DNA from: Endothia cerciana
Lineage: Eukaryota; Ascomycota; Sordariomycetes; Diaporthales; Cryphonectriaceae
Direction of reading: 5' to 3'
DNA: 64,000 nt
Assembly (NCBI GenBank): GCA_026119935.1
Contig: JALRMH010000013.1
Location: 434,001 to 498,000, forward strand
The position numbers and the translations under genes were made by a program. Of this stretch, positions 11,884 to 24,415 are shown piece after piece. Every line of letters begins with the position of its first letter. The first letter of the stretch is position 1. Below the pieces are notes generated by a model. That model was not told where the DNA came from. It worked only from the letters and a program-made list of their open reading frames with translations, and did no database searches.

Positions 11884-14800
11884 ATGGCAGACTTGGATTT
11901 CATCAACAACGCTGCGGTCTTGGCTCAGATTTGTGAGCAGTGCCAGCTCTGCCCTCAAGACATCCAAGATGTCTACCCATGCACCCAGCTTCAGTGGGGC
12001 CTGATGGTTGACTCTTCTCTGTACGTCGGAGTCGTCATTCACGACATTGACCCTGGCGTGGACCTGGACCGTCTATGCGGTGCACTGGATCAGGTCGTGG
12101 CCAGGAACGATGTCCTGAGAACGAGAATTGTGGACTGCGGAGATGCCGGCTTGCTGCAGGTTGTGGTGGGAAAGGGACAACCAGTCGTCCGGACTGCCGA
12201 CACAGATCTGGAACGGTTTCTGGAATGGAACGGCTCTGTTCGGACGGGGTTCGGCACGCCCTTGGTCAGATTCGCCATCGTCGGTGACGGTGGGGATGCC
12301 CCAAGACTGGTCACGACGATGCACCATGTCGTATATGACTTTCATGTCACGGAGTTCCTCATAGCCGATACGTGGAGCATCTACCAGGGCAATCAGCCAC
12401 AGGCGTACACGCCTTTCAAGGACTTTGTCGGGTACTGCAACAACATGGACACCAAGGAAGCCGCTAGCTTTTGGAAGAGTCGTTTCAGGAGTGGTGCATC
12501 GATCTTTCCCCCCATCCCTCCCGGCCACCAGGCTCTGGCCAGCGAGATCATGACCCGGGAGGTATCATTCCTGAATGCCGACAAGCCGACAAAGGCACCG
12601 CCGTCGATAGCTTTGATGCATGCTTATGTGGAGGCAGCATGGGCGATGACGGCCTCGGACTTCACGAGCAGCGACAGCGTTGCTTTCGGCTGCGTACTGT
12701 CAGGACGCGGTCCAGGCTTGCCGGGTGGCGCAGAGAATACCTTTGGGCCAACGGTCACGACGATTCCTGTGCAGGTCGACCTCCGGCGAAACATGACGAT
12801 ACAGCAACTCGTCATGGAAAGAGCTGCGTCAAGGCGGGAGATGACCACCAGCCGCTACCTACAGTACGGCCTCAAGAGGATTCGCAACATCAACGGCGAC
12901 ACGCAACAAGCAGCACGCTTCCAGAGCGCACTCAACTTCCTACACCGCTTGCCTGATGAAGGGCTCGGCACGTCGGGCTTGAGCCTCAACCTGGCTTATA
13001 CCAAAGAGCCACCTAGGCCCTACGGCCTTCTCCTCATATGTGCGCCCGGCGACAAACACGTTTCCATCAAGGCGCTCTTTGATCCTGTAGTTTTTGCTCA
13101 AGAGCAAGTGAACAGGGTCTTGCGACAGCTACAGCATCGTTTGAAACAGCTCGTCACCTCTGCCCCGTCCACGCCGCTGAGGCGACTGCCCCGTCTTAAC
13201 TTTGGCGATACGATGGAGCTGATGGACTGGAACGTACGCAACTTCCCAACACGTGCGCCCGTGGATGCCTGCCTTCACACACGTATTGCTGCCCGGGCAG
13301 CTGAGCAACCTGATGAACTGGCTGTCAAATCTTGGGACGGCGAGGCAACATATGCTGAACTGGTAGCCATGGTGGACAACCTCGTCCATGAGATTCTCGA
13401 TGCTCGTCACGGATCCATCGACGCTCAAGAGCCGGTCTGTACCACGCTGGGAAGATCCTTATCTCTGACGGTTGCTGTGCTGGCCATCATGAAAGCGGGA
13501 GGGGCCTGTGTGCCTATCGACCCGAATGTTCCCGAGGCTCGCCAGGAGGCCATTGTGCGCCGTTGCCGGGCGCAATTGATCCTGACATCACCCAATGCTC
13601 CTCATCCAACGTACCAGAGCGGCTTCATCACACACGCCGTTGTTCTCAACCGAAAGCTTGATGCGGCGAGGACCGCTGGGCTGACCGCCGATTTCCCCCC
13701 GTCCAGGGCAGCGTACATAGTGTTCACCAGCGGGAGCACCGGTCAGCCCAAAGGCGTCGTCCTGGAGCACAAATCGATTGCATCTACCTTCACTGCGTGG
13801 GCGGACGAGCTGAACTGGACCAAGGGATTAAGAGTCTTGCAGAACTCATCCCCTGCCTGGGATGTGTTTGCACTCGAGACGATCGGCTCCCTTCTCGCGG
13901 GTGCGTGTATCTGCATTCCTTCGGACCGCGATCGCGAGTCCGGCCTCGGAGAGTACATCCGGTCCGCTCGTGTCGGGTTCGCTATGCTGACTCCGACGGC
14001 CCAGCGCAACCTCGCGCCGGAGGACGTGGTTCCCACTCTGAAGACGCTCGTCTGTGGTGGCGAGCTGATGACCCGGGAGATCTTTGAGAAATGGAGTGAC
14101 AAAGTCCGACTCTTCAACGTCTGGGGGCCGTGTGAGGCTTCCGTCGTAGCTTCAATAGGACGCCTCGCACCTGATGCCCGTTATCCCGGCACGATCGGGA
14201 CGCCGCTGGGCTGCGCCGTGTGGATTGTAGACCCAGAAGACGTGAATCAACTCCTGCCCATCGGTGCTACGGGTGAAATGCTCATCGAAGGGCCGGGCGT
14301 GGGGCGGCAATATCACCTCTCACCCGACTTGACCAAGGCCTCCTTCATAAAACGCCCCTCCTTTGTGCCCAGACGGCAGAGCGGCCTCGATTCTCCTCGT
14401 CTGTACCGGACTGGTGATCTAGCAAGATATAATGCAGATGGAACAATCGCATTCTGCGGCAGGCGAGATACCCAGGTCAAGATTCGCGGCCAGCGATTCG
14501 AGTTGGGTGAAGTCGAATCAGTCCTGGCCCGGCACTCAGAAGTCTGGCAGGTTGTGGTGGCTGTACATCAGACCGACACGGGGCCTGCGGACAAAACCCT
14601 GGTTGCTATCCTCACCCTATCCAGCCATCATGGGCATCGTGACGATGCCACCATGATCAATTCTGACATGGTCAGGATCCCTCTCGACACGGAGAGTCGG
14701 CATCAGCTCCAAGTCATCCGAAACTTCGCCGAGAACCGTCTTCCAACATACATGGTGCCCACGCTGTGGCTGATCGTGGAAAGATTGCCACAGAGCTCAT

Positions 14801-17800
14801 CCAGGAAAGCCGATCGCGTCAGGATCAAGGCCTGGCTGGATACTGTCGACATGTCAGCCGCCCGGGACGATGCTACCCAGGCAGCCCCCAAGGCAACTTC
14901 ATCCCAGGCTCAAACTGACCAGGCTCTGACAAACCCCACGACTCCAGCCGAGGTGGCTCTGCAGTTGGCCTGGTCATCCGTCTTTCGTGTTGATCCGACA
15001 AGCATCGGAAGGGAGAGTTCCTTTATGCGGCTCGGAGGGGACTCCATTACCGCCATGCAAGTGGCAACGCGGTGTCGGAAACAAGGCTTCCAGGTCGCCG
15101 TGGCAGATCTATTGCGAAAACACACCCTCGCAGAGACCGCCAGGGAAGTCAAGACTGCTGAACAGACGCTCCCCGCGACCACCTCAACGATGGATGCGGT
15201 CGAGGAGTCCCATCATCGCCCCCTCTCTGCCATTCAGTCGTTCTTCGTTGAGCACAGCGGCCCAGCGTCCCAGAACCAGTTCAGCCAGGCAATCGTATTG
15301 GACCTAAATCCAAGTACCACAGCAGTAGCGACCCCTGGCCGCATCGAAAAGGCTCTTGATAGACTTGTTGCGCATCACGAAATGCTGAGATGTCGCTTCT
15401 CCCGTGCTAAAAATGCCAGTGGTCACGCTGCCCTGAACCAATGGATTGCTCCCTGGCAACAGAAAATCGAGGGCGACGGTACGTGGGGTCTCCGCGTGCA
15501 TCATAATGTTGGCTCCCAAGTCGACGTCCGGGACATCATGTCCAGTTCTCGGGCGAGTCTAGACATCATTCAGGGGCCTGTCTTCGCCGCCGATATCATG
15601 GTCAGTCCGCAGGGACAGACTTCGGTACACCTAGTCGCTCATCACCTCGTTATCGACCAGGTATCGTGGAGAATTCTGAGTGAGGACCTCGAGGCGATAC
15701 TGCAAGATGACACTTTCGTCCTGCCCTCGAGCATTCCCTATCCCTTCTGGGCGCAAAGCCAGCGCGATATGCTGGGAAACACCCGAGCGTCTCCCTTGTC
15801 GTCCTCCAGCTCGTTGTGGCCCAAGGCAGACAGGCCTTTCTGGAAGATGGACGACATAAGACCCAAGACGAGAGATTCCATCCGGATACAGCACATTCTG
15901 GACCAGGAGCAGACGGCAAAAATCATGGGACCGTCTTGCAACCTGCCATTCAACACAACACCCGTCGTCCTCCTGCTGACGGCCGTCACTCTGTCCTTTC
16001 GACGCGTGTTTCCCGACCGAGGCATGCCTGCACTGTACTGCGAAGGCCACGGCAGGGACACCGGTACCACCAAACAGCCGGTTGACATTTCACGCACCAT
16101 TGGCTGGTTCACGACCATATTTCCGCTTGCCCTGCGTCACCTGGGAGCGGGTGCTCTCCTCAGCGATGCAGTCATGGCCGTCAAGGACGAATACCAGGGT
16201 GCCTCGAAGAGCGCGGCGGAGGAGTTCGCTTTCCAGGTACTTGGCGGACAGGCGTCGTCGTTCAAGAGAAGCGACATGGAGCTGATCTTCAACTTTACTG
16301 GTCGCATCCAGCAGGTCACGCGCGGGACTGGTCTGCTCAACGTCCGCACAGATGGCTCCCCTGCCCACCTCGATAACGTCACGGGCGAGTCGGAACCGAT
16401 TGGTCTTTTGAGTCTCTATGCCACCATCGGGGAGGACGAGAGACTGACGTTGACTCTTGACCACGACCGCCACATGGCTCATCAAGACCGCATTGCCCGT
16501 TGGATGCAGCAGGAGCTGGGAAATTGCTTCCGCGAGATGACATCTAGCCTTCCTGGAAGGCCGTGCCGTCTGACAGGCAGCGACTTGCCACTCCTGAGGT
16601 TGAGTCCCGGTGGTCCGACAAGCCTTGAACATCTTCATTCCCACCTGGAGGGGCTTGGTATAGCCCAGGGCGACGTCGAGTCGATTTATCCGTGCACTGC
16701 AACACAGGAGGGTATCTTGTTTGCCCAGCTCAACGGGCACGACTACCACAACCGCTTCGTATCAAGACTGACCTCGAGCGAGGGGGAGCTAAGCACCGAC
16801 AGGATAGCCGATGCCTGGAGGGCTGTCTGCCAGGCCCATCCCATCCTGCGGACCATCTTCACCACTGGTCTCTCGGACCAGGGCGCCTTTCAGCAAATCG
16901 TTCTCAAGAGCTTTGTGCCGTCTATTTCAGTCGAGCAGATGCCGGTGGATAGATCAACGATCTCCGATGTCGTGGCATCGCAAGAGAAGCCCCCTCTAGA
17001 CCAGAAGAAACCACCCCATCACTTGGCCCTCCGTCGCGAATCAGCTTCGGTCTTGTATGCCGTCTTGGATATCAGCCACACGATAATTGATGCGAGAACA
17101 TATCAGGCCTTGTGTAAAAACATTGGAACAGAGTACCCACGCGCTGGTGGCCGTGATAGTGCCACTATCGCCACGGGCAGACCCTTTTCAGACTACGTTG
17201 TCTGGCTGCAAACGCAGGAAGACGAGGCACGTCAGCATTGGAGAGACTACCTACAAGGAGTCAAGCCATGCGTCTTCCCTCGCAACCCAACAGCTGCTTT
17301 CGACTATGTGGATCACGGCCCCTTTATTCCCTTCAACCAGGCTGATCGGCTCAATCGCTTCTGCCAGGAGCAGGGCGTCACGGTTGCCACGTTTATGCAA
17401 GCCGCGTGGGCCCTTGTTCTGCAACAGCATACTGGGAACTCGACGGTATGCTTTGGGTCCCTGCGGTCCGACCACGACTTGCTACCAGGCGCCGACGGTC
17501 CAGCAGAGATCCTAGGGCCGTTGATATCCATGTTGCCGTGCAAATTTCGCCTCGAGCGTCCGGAGGCACTGACCACGCTGAACGTGCTCGAGGCGGCCAG
17601 GAAAGATGCGTCCGACGCCTTGAATCACTCAGGCTGCCACTTGGCCGAGCTGCATGATGACTTGGGCCTGGAAGGCTCGCGGCTCTTTGACACAGCCATG
17701 ACCATCCAGCGCGCCTGGCCAGCAGATCTAGGCGACGATGGCGGCCATCTAGTCATTGAGGCGATGGATGGCGATGATCCGACCGAGTACTCTATTATGG

Positions 17801-20800
17801 TTGGAGTCCGCTACTCGGAGAGTGAGGTCCTGATCCGACTGGCGTATCAACGTGCGCGTGTGTCCGACTTCTTGATAGAGCGCGTCGCAGATACGTTTGC
17901 GAGGGTGATTGAGTACATGATCAATACTCCAGATCAACCTCTCGCCCACCTTCTCGGGCCTCTCCCTCTGACACCCGAATCCCTGAGCCTTCTGAGGCAA
18001 TGGAACGCAGAATGCCCCGCCACGGCGGTGGATGCGAGTGTGCTAAGCGTCTTCCGGAGGGTAGCCCAGGCGCAACACCTGGCCCCCGCCGTCTGCTCAT
18101 GGGACCGCGATCTGAGTTACAGCGAGCTGGACCGCCTGTCCGACCGCCTGGCGTACAAGCTTCGGGTCGAGCATGGGGTCCGAGCCGGCACGATTGTGGC
18201 CTTTAGCTGTGTCAAGGCAGCAAGCGCCGTCGTCGTCATGCTGGCCATATGGAAAGCCGGCGCAGGCTTCTTACCGCTGGATATCTCACACCCACCAGGC
18301 CGTCTTGCGGCCATCCTGAAAGAGGCGGAAGCGAAGTTGGTGCTTGTCAACGCAACCGAAAGGGTAGAGAAGGTGACGAGCTGCTTTCCCGGCGGCGCCG
18401 TTGACCTGGTGGATTTGACGGCTCTCGAACAAGCCCATGAACCAGTCGACGCGGATGTCCGTGGTGAGCTAAGTTCCTTTACCATTGAGCCGCAGCACGC
18501 CGGCTACGTGGTGTACACGTCTGGAAGCACGGGACGACCAAAGGGCATCATGCACAGCCATGGAAGCACCGTCACGACTGCGGAGAACATCACGCGTCTC
18601 GCGGGGCTCACATCGCAAAGCCGCGTACTGCAGCTGTCTAACCTGGTCTTCGACTTTGGACTCTTCGACGTCATTTTCTCTTGGTATCGTGGCGCCTGCA
18701 CCTGCATGCCATCGGACGCGGAAGCGACCGGCGACGTCGGCGGAGCGATACGACGCATGGGCGCTACCCATGTGCAATGCACGCCGACGTATGCCACCTT
18801 GTTCAGCCCGCAAGAGGCCCCTAGTCGTGAGTATCCCCTTTTCACATACATATTTTCACAATTTCCGTGGCCTGAGGAGGTGTCTCATGAGGTGTCTTGG
18901 GAGGGAGTCTCAGTCAGCGTGAAAGAATGGTTTCAGGCCATATGAAAGAGATTGCCCCCTCAAGACACCTCTTTACACACCTTTTAGGTCATTTTGAATG
19001 AGCAGATACTGACTAAGAGTTGTTCTAGTGCGGACAATCGTCTTGGGCGGGGAGGCGATCAAGCAGGAGAACCTGGAAACCTGGGTCTCACATGCTCGCG
19101 TTGTGGAAGCGTACGGCCCGGCTGAGGTGGGTATTTTCTCGAGCGGCGGTGACGTTAGGATTGGTGAAGGCGGTGCGCCCATGCACGATGTCGGGCGTCC
19201 CGCCGGCTGCCGGTACTGGGTCGTGAACCCGAAGAATCATGATGAGCTGGTCCCGGTTGGTACCACCGGTGAGCTCGTCATCGAGGGGTCCAATGTGGCC
19301 CGAGGCTACATCAGCAATCCCCAGGCAATGGCTGCTGCGTTTATCGATGCGCCCGCGTGGACGCGACACCCAGAGTTTGGATCCCTAGGGCTCGGCAGGC
19401 ATCGCTTCTACAAAACGGGAGATCTCGTCACGCAGAGAGCAGCAGACTCCTTTATCTGGGAGGGCCGAAAGGATACCCAAGTCAAGATTCGAGGCCAAAG
19501 GATCGAAATAGGCGAGGTCGAACACCACCTGAATCAAGCGGCGATGGGAAACTTGAAATGGGCCGTCGAGGCCATCAATGTACGGGGGAGCCAAGAGACC
19601 TGCCTCGCTGCATTTTCTCAGGTGTCGAGCGAGGGCGCCGCAACCATGCCATCGTCAGAGTGCAATCAAGTCCTACCACCGGAACCTCGGGCAGCTGAGG
19701 CAGCGAGGCAGGCCCTGCGGCGAAAAGTGCCGGCGTACATGGTGCCAGAGCTCTTTATTCCTTTACGGAAGTTTCCAACCTTCGGCCCAGTGAAGACGGA
19801 CCGCAAAGCCCTGCGCGCGATGGCGAGCTGCTTGTCTCAGGCCGATCTGGTGTCTTATCGTTTGGACGGACGGCAGCAGGGCGACGGTGACGTAGAACAG
19901 CCGAGTTCTGCTTCTGCTTCTGCTTCTGCTTCTGCTTCTGCTTCTGCTTCTGCTTCTGCTTCTGCCACCGTGCTGACGGGGCGTGAGTCGTTGCTGCAGC
20001 GGGCTTGGGCCGATTTGCTCCATGTTCCGGCACAGTCGATCCGTCCGGATGACAACTTTTTCGCCCTTGGTGGCAATTCCATCCGTGCTATGCGGCTTGT
20101 CACAGCCCTCAGGAAGTCAGGGCACCGCCTTGACGTCGTCGATATCTTCAAGTCCCCAATCCTGGCAGAGATGGTACTTAAGACGCGCCCGCTGCTTGCT
20201 CACCGCAACGGCCTCACGCCCAGGCCCGTGGCTGTTATACAGCCGCGTGATGTTCCACGCCTGAGGGTGCTGGCCAAGACCAGGCCATGGTTAGACCCAC
20301 AGAACATCGAGGGCGTCGCCCCAGTAACAGATATGCAGGCTTTCATGCTCTCTGAGGGTTTTCCGGACGGCATTTCCGTGGCTGCCACTTTCTCCGTTAC
20401 GCCTCTCCCAGGGCAGCAGGAGGAAGGCCTGGATCTTGTCAGGCTGCGAAAAGCTTGCGAGCAAGTCATCAGCCGGCACGGCATTCTAAGAACTGTCTTC
20501 GTCCAGAACGAGCAGTCCCTACTGCAGGTAACACTGCGGGTCCCGCCGGTCGAGCAGATTCACGAACTGCGGGCGGGTGAGACGAGCAAACAACATATTT
20601 CAGTATCGTCGGATATGCTCGATATCCTACCTCACTTCAGCCTGACCAGCGATGACAGCGGCTCCCGTTGCCTAAGCCTTCAGCTGACCATCCATCACGC
20701 CCACTATGATGCGATTTCCATCGGTAACCTCCTGGGTGATCTGAAAGATGCCTATTCCGGGGCGGAGATCTTGACAAGGCAACCAAGCTTCCACGAGTGG

Positions 20801-21712
20801 TCGTGTCACATCGCCAACGCCGAGGGAGCCGCCGAGTCGCAAGGTTTCTGGAGAGAGTTATTGAAGGGATCCATGTCGTACCCTTTGGCGCCGAGCAGAA
20901 TCGCGAACCAGCGGCGACCTGCATCGGATGGACCTCAGCATCACATCACATCGATTGAGGTGCCTCTTGACAACCTTGCAAGCCCCAGCGGGACGACCGC
21001 GGTGGTTTTGAATGCCGTATGGTCCTTTGTTCTCTCGCAGGTCCTTGGGAAGCACGATGTCGTCTTCAGCCTCTTGAGCGCGAATCGCTTTTCGCGTGCG
21101 CTTGACCAGGGTAGCGCGGAGGAGGCGGCAGGGCCTTGTATCAATTTGGTACCCGTGCGGGCGCTTCTAGGCGACGGAGACAAGTCCATGGCGACGCTTA
21201 TAAGGGAGCTACAAGAGCAGTCCAATGAGTCCCTGCCGCATCAACATATCGGGTTCCGCTCCATCGTCAAAAACTGCACGAGGTGGCCGACAAGCCGGTT
21301 TAACTCGTCCATCTTGTTCCAAAACCACGAAGCATACGGCCGTACCACCAGACTCGGGAATACCGACTGCGCGTTTGTCGGGGCTAGACAAGGCGAAGAT
21401 CCTTCGGACGTCTGGATCACGGCGACGCCGCAGGAGGATCGGATGCTCAGCATAGAGCTGAGGTTTTCGCTGATCAGCGTGCCAACAGACTTGTGTCAAT
21501 GGACAACTCGCTACTTTGAAAGACTGCTGAGCACGATCTCACGCTCGTGGGAGATGAGCATACATGACATCCATGAGGAGGTTCTGCGCGTGGTTGGGCC
21601 AAGCCCACCGCCTCCCATTCAATCTGAGGATGACGCGATCAGGCCAGAAGGAATCGATCTCGATGATGTTGTTGATAAAATGCTTCAGACCAAGCATTTC
21701 CAGTATCTCTGA
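11884..21712 (+). CDS. Two-module nonribosomal peptide synthetase, C-A-T-E-C-A-T-C
   Basis: Two exons, 11884-18826 and 19029-21712, with a 202-bp GTGAGT..TTCTAG intron inside the second A domain. Phases match and the product has 3208 aa. C1 has HH147-x3-D152. A1 has FTSGSTGQPKG, YRTGDL and the A8 motif. T1 has LGGDS (Ser1054). The E domain (about 1110-1560) shows HHLVID, EGHGR and RTIGWFTT. C2 has SH-x3-D near 1731. A2 spans the intron, T2 has LGGNS (Ser2665), and the terminal C domain has HH2870-x3-D2875. C1 probably accepts the PKS acyl chain. Module 1 adds and epimerises one residue, module 2 adds another, and the terminal C domain releases or cyclises, the usual fungal solution when no TE is present. 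A (Ser-Ala)10 linker precedes T2. The two-residue count is secure; the amino acids are not. Confidence 0.95.
19906..19965 (+). repeat. Coding hexanucleotide repeat (TTCTGC)10
   Basis: Ten exact copies inside NRPS exon 2 encode an alternating Ser-Ala linker between A2 and T2. A unit of six keeps the frame whatever the copy number. Confidence 0.95.
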
Positions 21713-22557
21713 ACCGATGGATGCGTAGGTACCACAGGTCGAGCCCTCTAGTAGGGAAACAAAGGGTAAATATGCTGTTAAAGCTAATACAATGTTCGAA
21801 TTTCAACTGATCTACTTATCGTGTAAAAGAGTAAAGTTTTAATCAATCGTAATTATAGAAATTGTATATCAGCAAGGCTATAAAACCCGCTAATGGTCGG
21901 TCGATCAGGATGGGTCCCAGGCGTTGGTATCCCGAGTTATCGCCACAGATACCATGTTTCCAGACAGCAAGTAATTGCCAGGTTTTCGGGGGCGAGCTGA
22001 TCAACTCGAATTATACGCAGCCTCCTCCAACAACCACTAGTACCACCACCACCACCACCACCACCACCACCACTGCGAATAACGGTGTGCCCGAATGTAT
22101 CACTGCCGAGGGAAAGCATAGAGCCTACGTCGACAACACCGAAGGGTTTAGTTACGGCCTCCGAAAGGATGAAATATGCTGACTTGCTAGGATTCTAGAA
22201 AGCCTTATATGCAAAATAGGCTACTTGGAGAAAGAAATATCGAGACCTGCCCGTCACGAGCACAAGTTCGATTAGCCGGAGATGGAGCTCGCTAAACAAA
22301 GCCGGCGATTCGATCTTAAAGAGTTAAACCTTGGAATGCTCTATTCTAAAGAGGCCCGTTTGACTAAAGTGCTATTCTAAATAGCTATAATAGCTAGAGT
22401 AATCTAGTCTTTTATATATGGCTTTACTGGAAAGAAAAGAAAGTAACGAGAAAATTTGAAGTTAATTCAGTCAAGAATGAGGGAATTGTGACTTCTTTTT
22501 GTCTGTGTAGTTGAAGGGTGCCGGTTGCGGGGGGTGCCGGCCTGTGGGTCGGTTGAC
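21713..22557. other. Convergent intergenic region NRPS / P450
   Basis: AT-rich space between the 3' ends of two converging genes. It contains an (ACC)n tract at about 22042-22073. No coding potential was recognised, and no clear terminator-like structure can be claimed. Confidence 0.6.
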
Positions 22558-24415
22558 TTAATTCGTTGAAACTTCTCGCTTCCTCATCAAGAGTCTCGCG
22601 CTGGGGTCCAAAAACACATTTTCATCCCCACTCATGGTCTCGGGCAGCGATTTGCCCGGGGGATACTTGAAATCGAATTCCGTGAGCAGGCGTGCCAACA
22701 CCATCTTGATTTCAATGACCGCAAGAAACCTTCCCGGACAAGCCTGGGTTCCATAGCCGAACGTGAGATTGTCGTCCATGTCAGTGAGGGCAGCCTGATG
22801 CCTACTGTGTTGCTCGGCCGACGAGTACCGCTTGCGATAGCTACGCATGGGATCAAACGTGAGCGGATCTGGTGTAATGTTGGGGTCCATCTGATGCTCA
22901 GCGCTGGTGAAGGCTATTCTGCAGCCCTCCGGAATATGCGTGCCATCTTTGAGCGTGCACGCCGAGAGGGCCACTCTTTGTGGACTCACTATTCCAGTCA
23001 GTTAAACAGATACAATGCCCACATGCACATCACGTAGAACGTACAGAGAGCAGGTGGATGGGCTCGGAAGCACTCCAGCAAGAACGAATCCATCTTCTCC
23101 AGTTTTGTGTTCCATCGCCTGTAATCAATCTCGGCATCTCCCATCTGCTCCTTGACCTGACTGATCTCCTCTCGCAACACGGGAATCCATTCTGGATGCT
23201 CACATAGTTCGAAGAGAAATGTGGCTGTGTTTGTCGAGGTGGTGTGGATGCTCGCAAGCGTCAGGGCACACTGACGGTTAGCCATCTCGACGACCTCAGT
23301 CTCCTGCTTGGTGCCATTATCGATCATCCATTCGATGAGTGTCTCGTCCTCGTCTGGTACTGGGCCGCCGCGCTCTCTTGCACGCAGGGTCTCAAAATGC
23401 TTCTTCATCTTAGCAGCCACTACCTCTTCGGCTTTGGCACGGCAGCGTTTAAGCCGATATCTAGACGGGAGTACTGCTGCAACCAGAGGGCGCATCCATG
23501 TTGGGAACATCCTCAAGATAAAGGCTGTAGCAACCGTATTCATCGTGTACTTGATGGTCACGTTGATCCATTCGGGATCGCGGCATGCTGGTTTCCCGAC
23601 AAACATCCTTGCTGACATGCGGGCAACCAGCATTCGTGCGATCTGCTGGATGTCAACTTCAGCCCAGTCTGCACGAAGAGGTCAGCCAAGTCCCTAGGTA
23701 GGTGGACAGGCAGATGCAACTGTCTACTTGCCACTCGTCTGAGGTACATCCAGTTCCCACCCGTGGTTGAGTTCCTTCGAGGCGATTTTGAGGAATTTTG
23801 ATAGCTCCGGTCCTCCAGCTAGTTTGCGGTTCATAACCCGAGCATGGAGGTCAGACCTGGTCAAAAAGTGAAGGTCTGTCCATTCATAAAGCAGGCCCTG
23901 TCACCTGTCAACCCTGGGAAACTTGGAAGCCCCATTTCGATCAATTCGTGGCTGTGACCGGCACTTACTTGAGTTACAGCAGCTCTCCCATTGATAATTG
24001 ACGGAGGTATCCGGTGAATCTCTTCAAGATACCTGATCGGCAGAATGTTATAATCCGCGTCAAAGCGACGCACTATGAACGGTAATTTTTTGAACTGTGG
24101 GATACTCAGCATCCTGTATGAGGACATGACAAAGGGAAAGTTCGGGCTCAGATGATATACCTTTTGGCATCCGTTCGAGATGATGCTTCTCGCGTCAAAA
24201 ACGAATTTTAGCTGTGCCAATAATGCGGGTTGCAGGCGAGACGCTTTATAGGTGGGAATATTGGGTATGTTTCTCTTGTCATCTCTTGTCAAGGCTGAAG
24301 CGATAAGTAGTGTAACCAGCACTATGCCCACGATCTGTTCAAGACTCGCTGATCGCGCGGACTTGACAAACCGAAGCAAGTGGATTTCGATGCTGTCCCA
24401 CAACATGTTGATCAA
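22558..24415 (-). CDS. Cytochrome P450 monooxygenase
   Basis: Four exons: 24415-23969, 23897-23732, 23668-23045 and 22988-22558, giving 555 aa. Intron 1 is GTAAGT..ACAG (71 bp), intron 2 uses a GC donor (GCAAGT..GCAG, 63 bp) and intron 3 is GTACGT..ATAG (56 bp); all phases agree. The N-terminus has one membrane anchor (about residues 28-43). I-helix region 'SIHTTST', ExxR as ECFR, 'FDPMRSYRKR' in place of the PERF box, and heme loop FGYGTQACPGRF are present, so the enzyme looks functional. It resembles fungal secondary-metabolism P450s of the type with 'HTTS' in the I-helix. It sits about 0.85 kb from the NRPS 3' end, tail to tail, and may hydroxylate or oxidise the polyketide or the lipopeptide. 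The substrate is inference. Confidence 0.93.

Noticed and set aside
2652..21712. A single hybrid PKS-NRPS
   Set aside because: The two large genes are on opposite strands with 1.4 kb between their start codons and each is complete.
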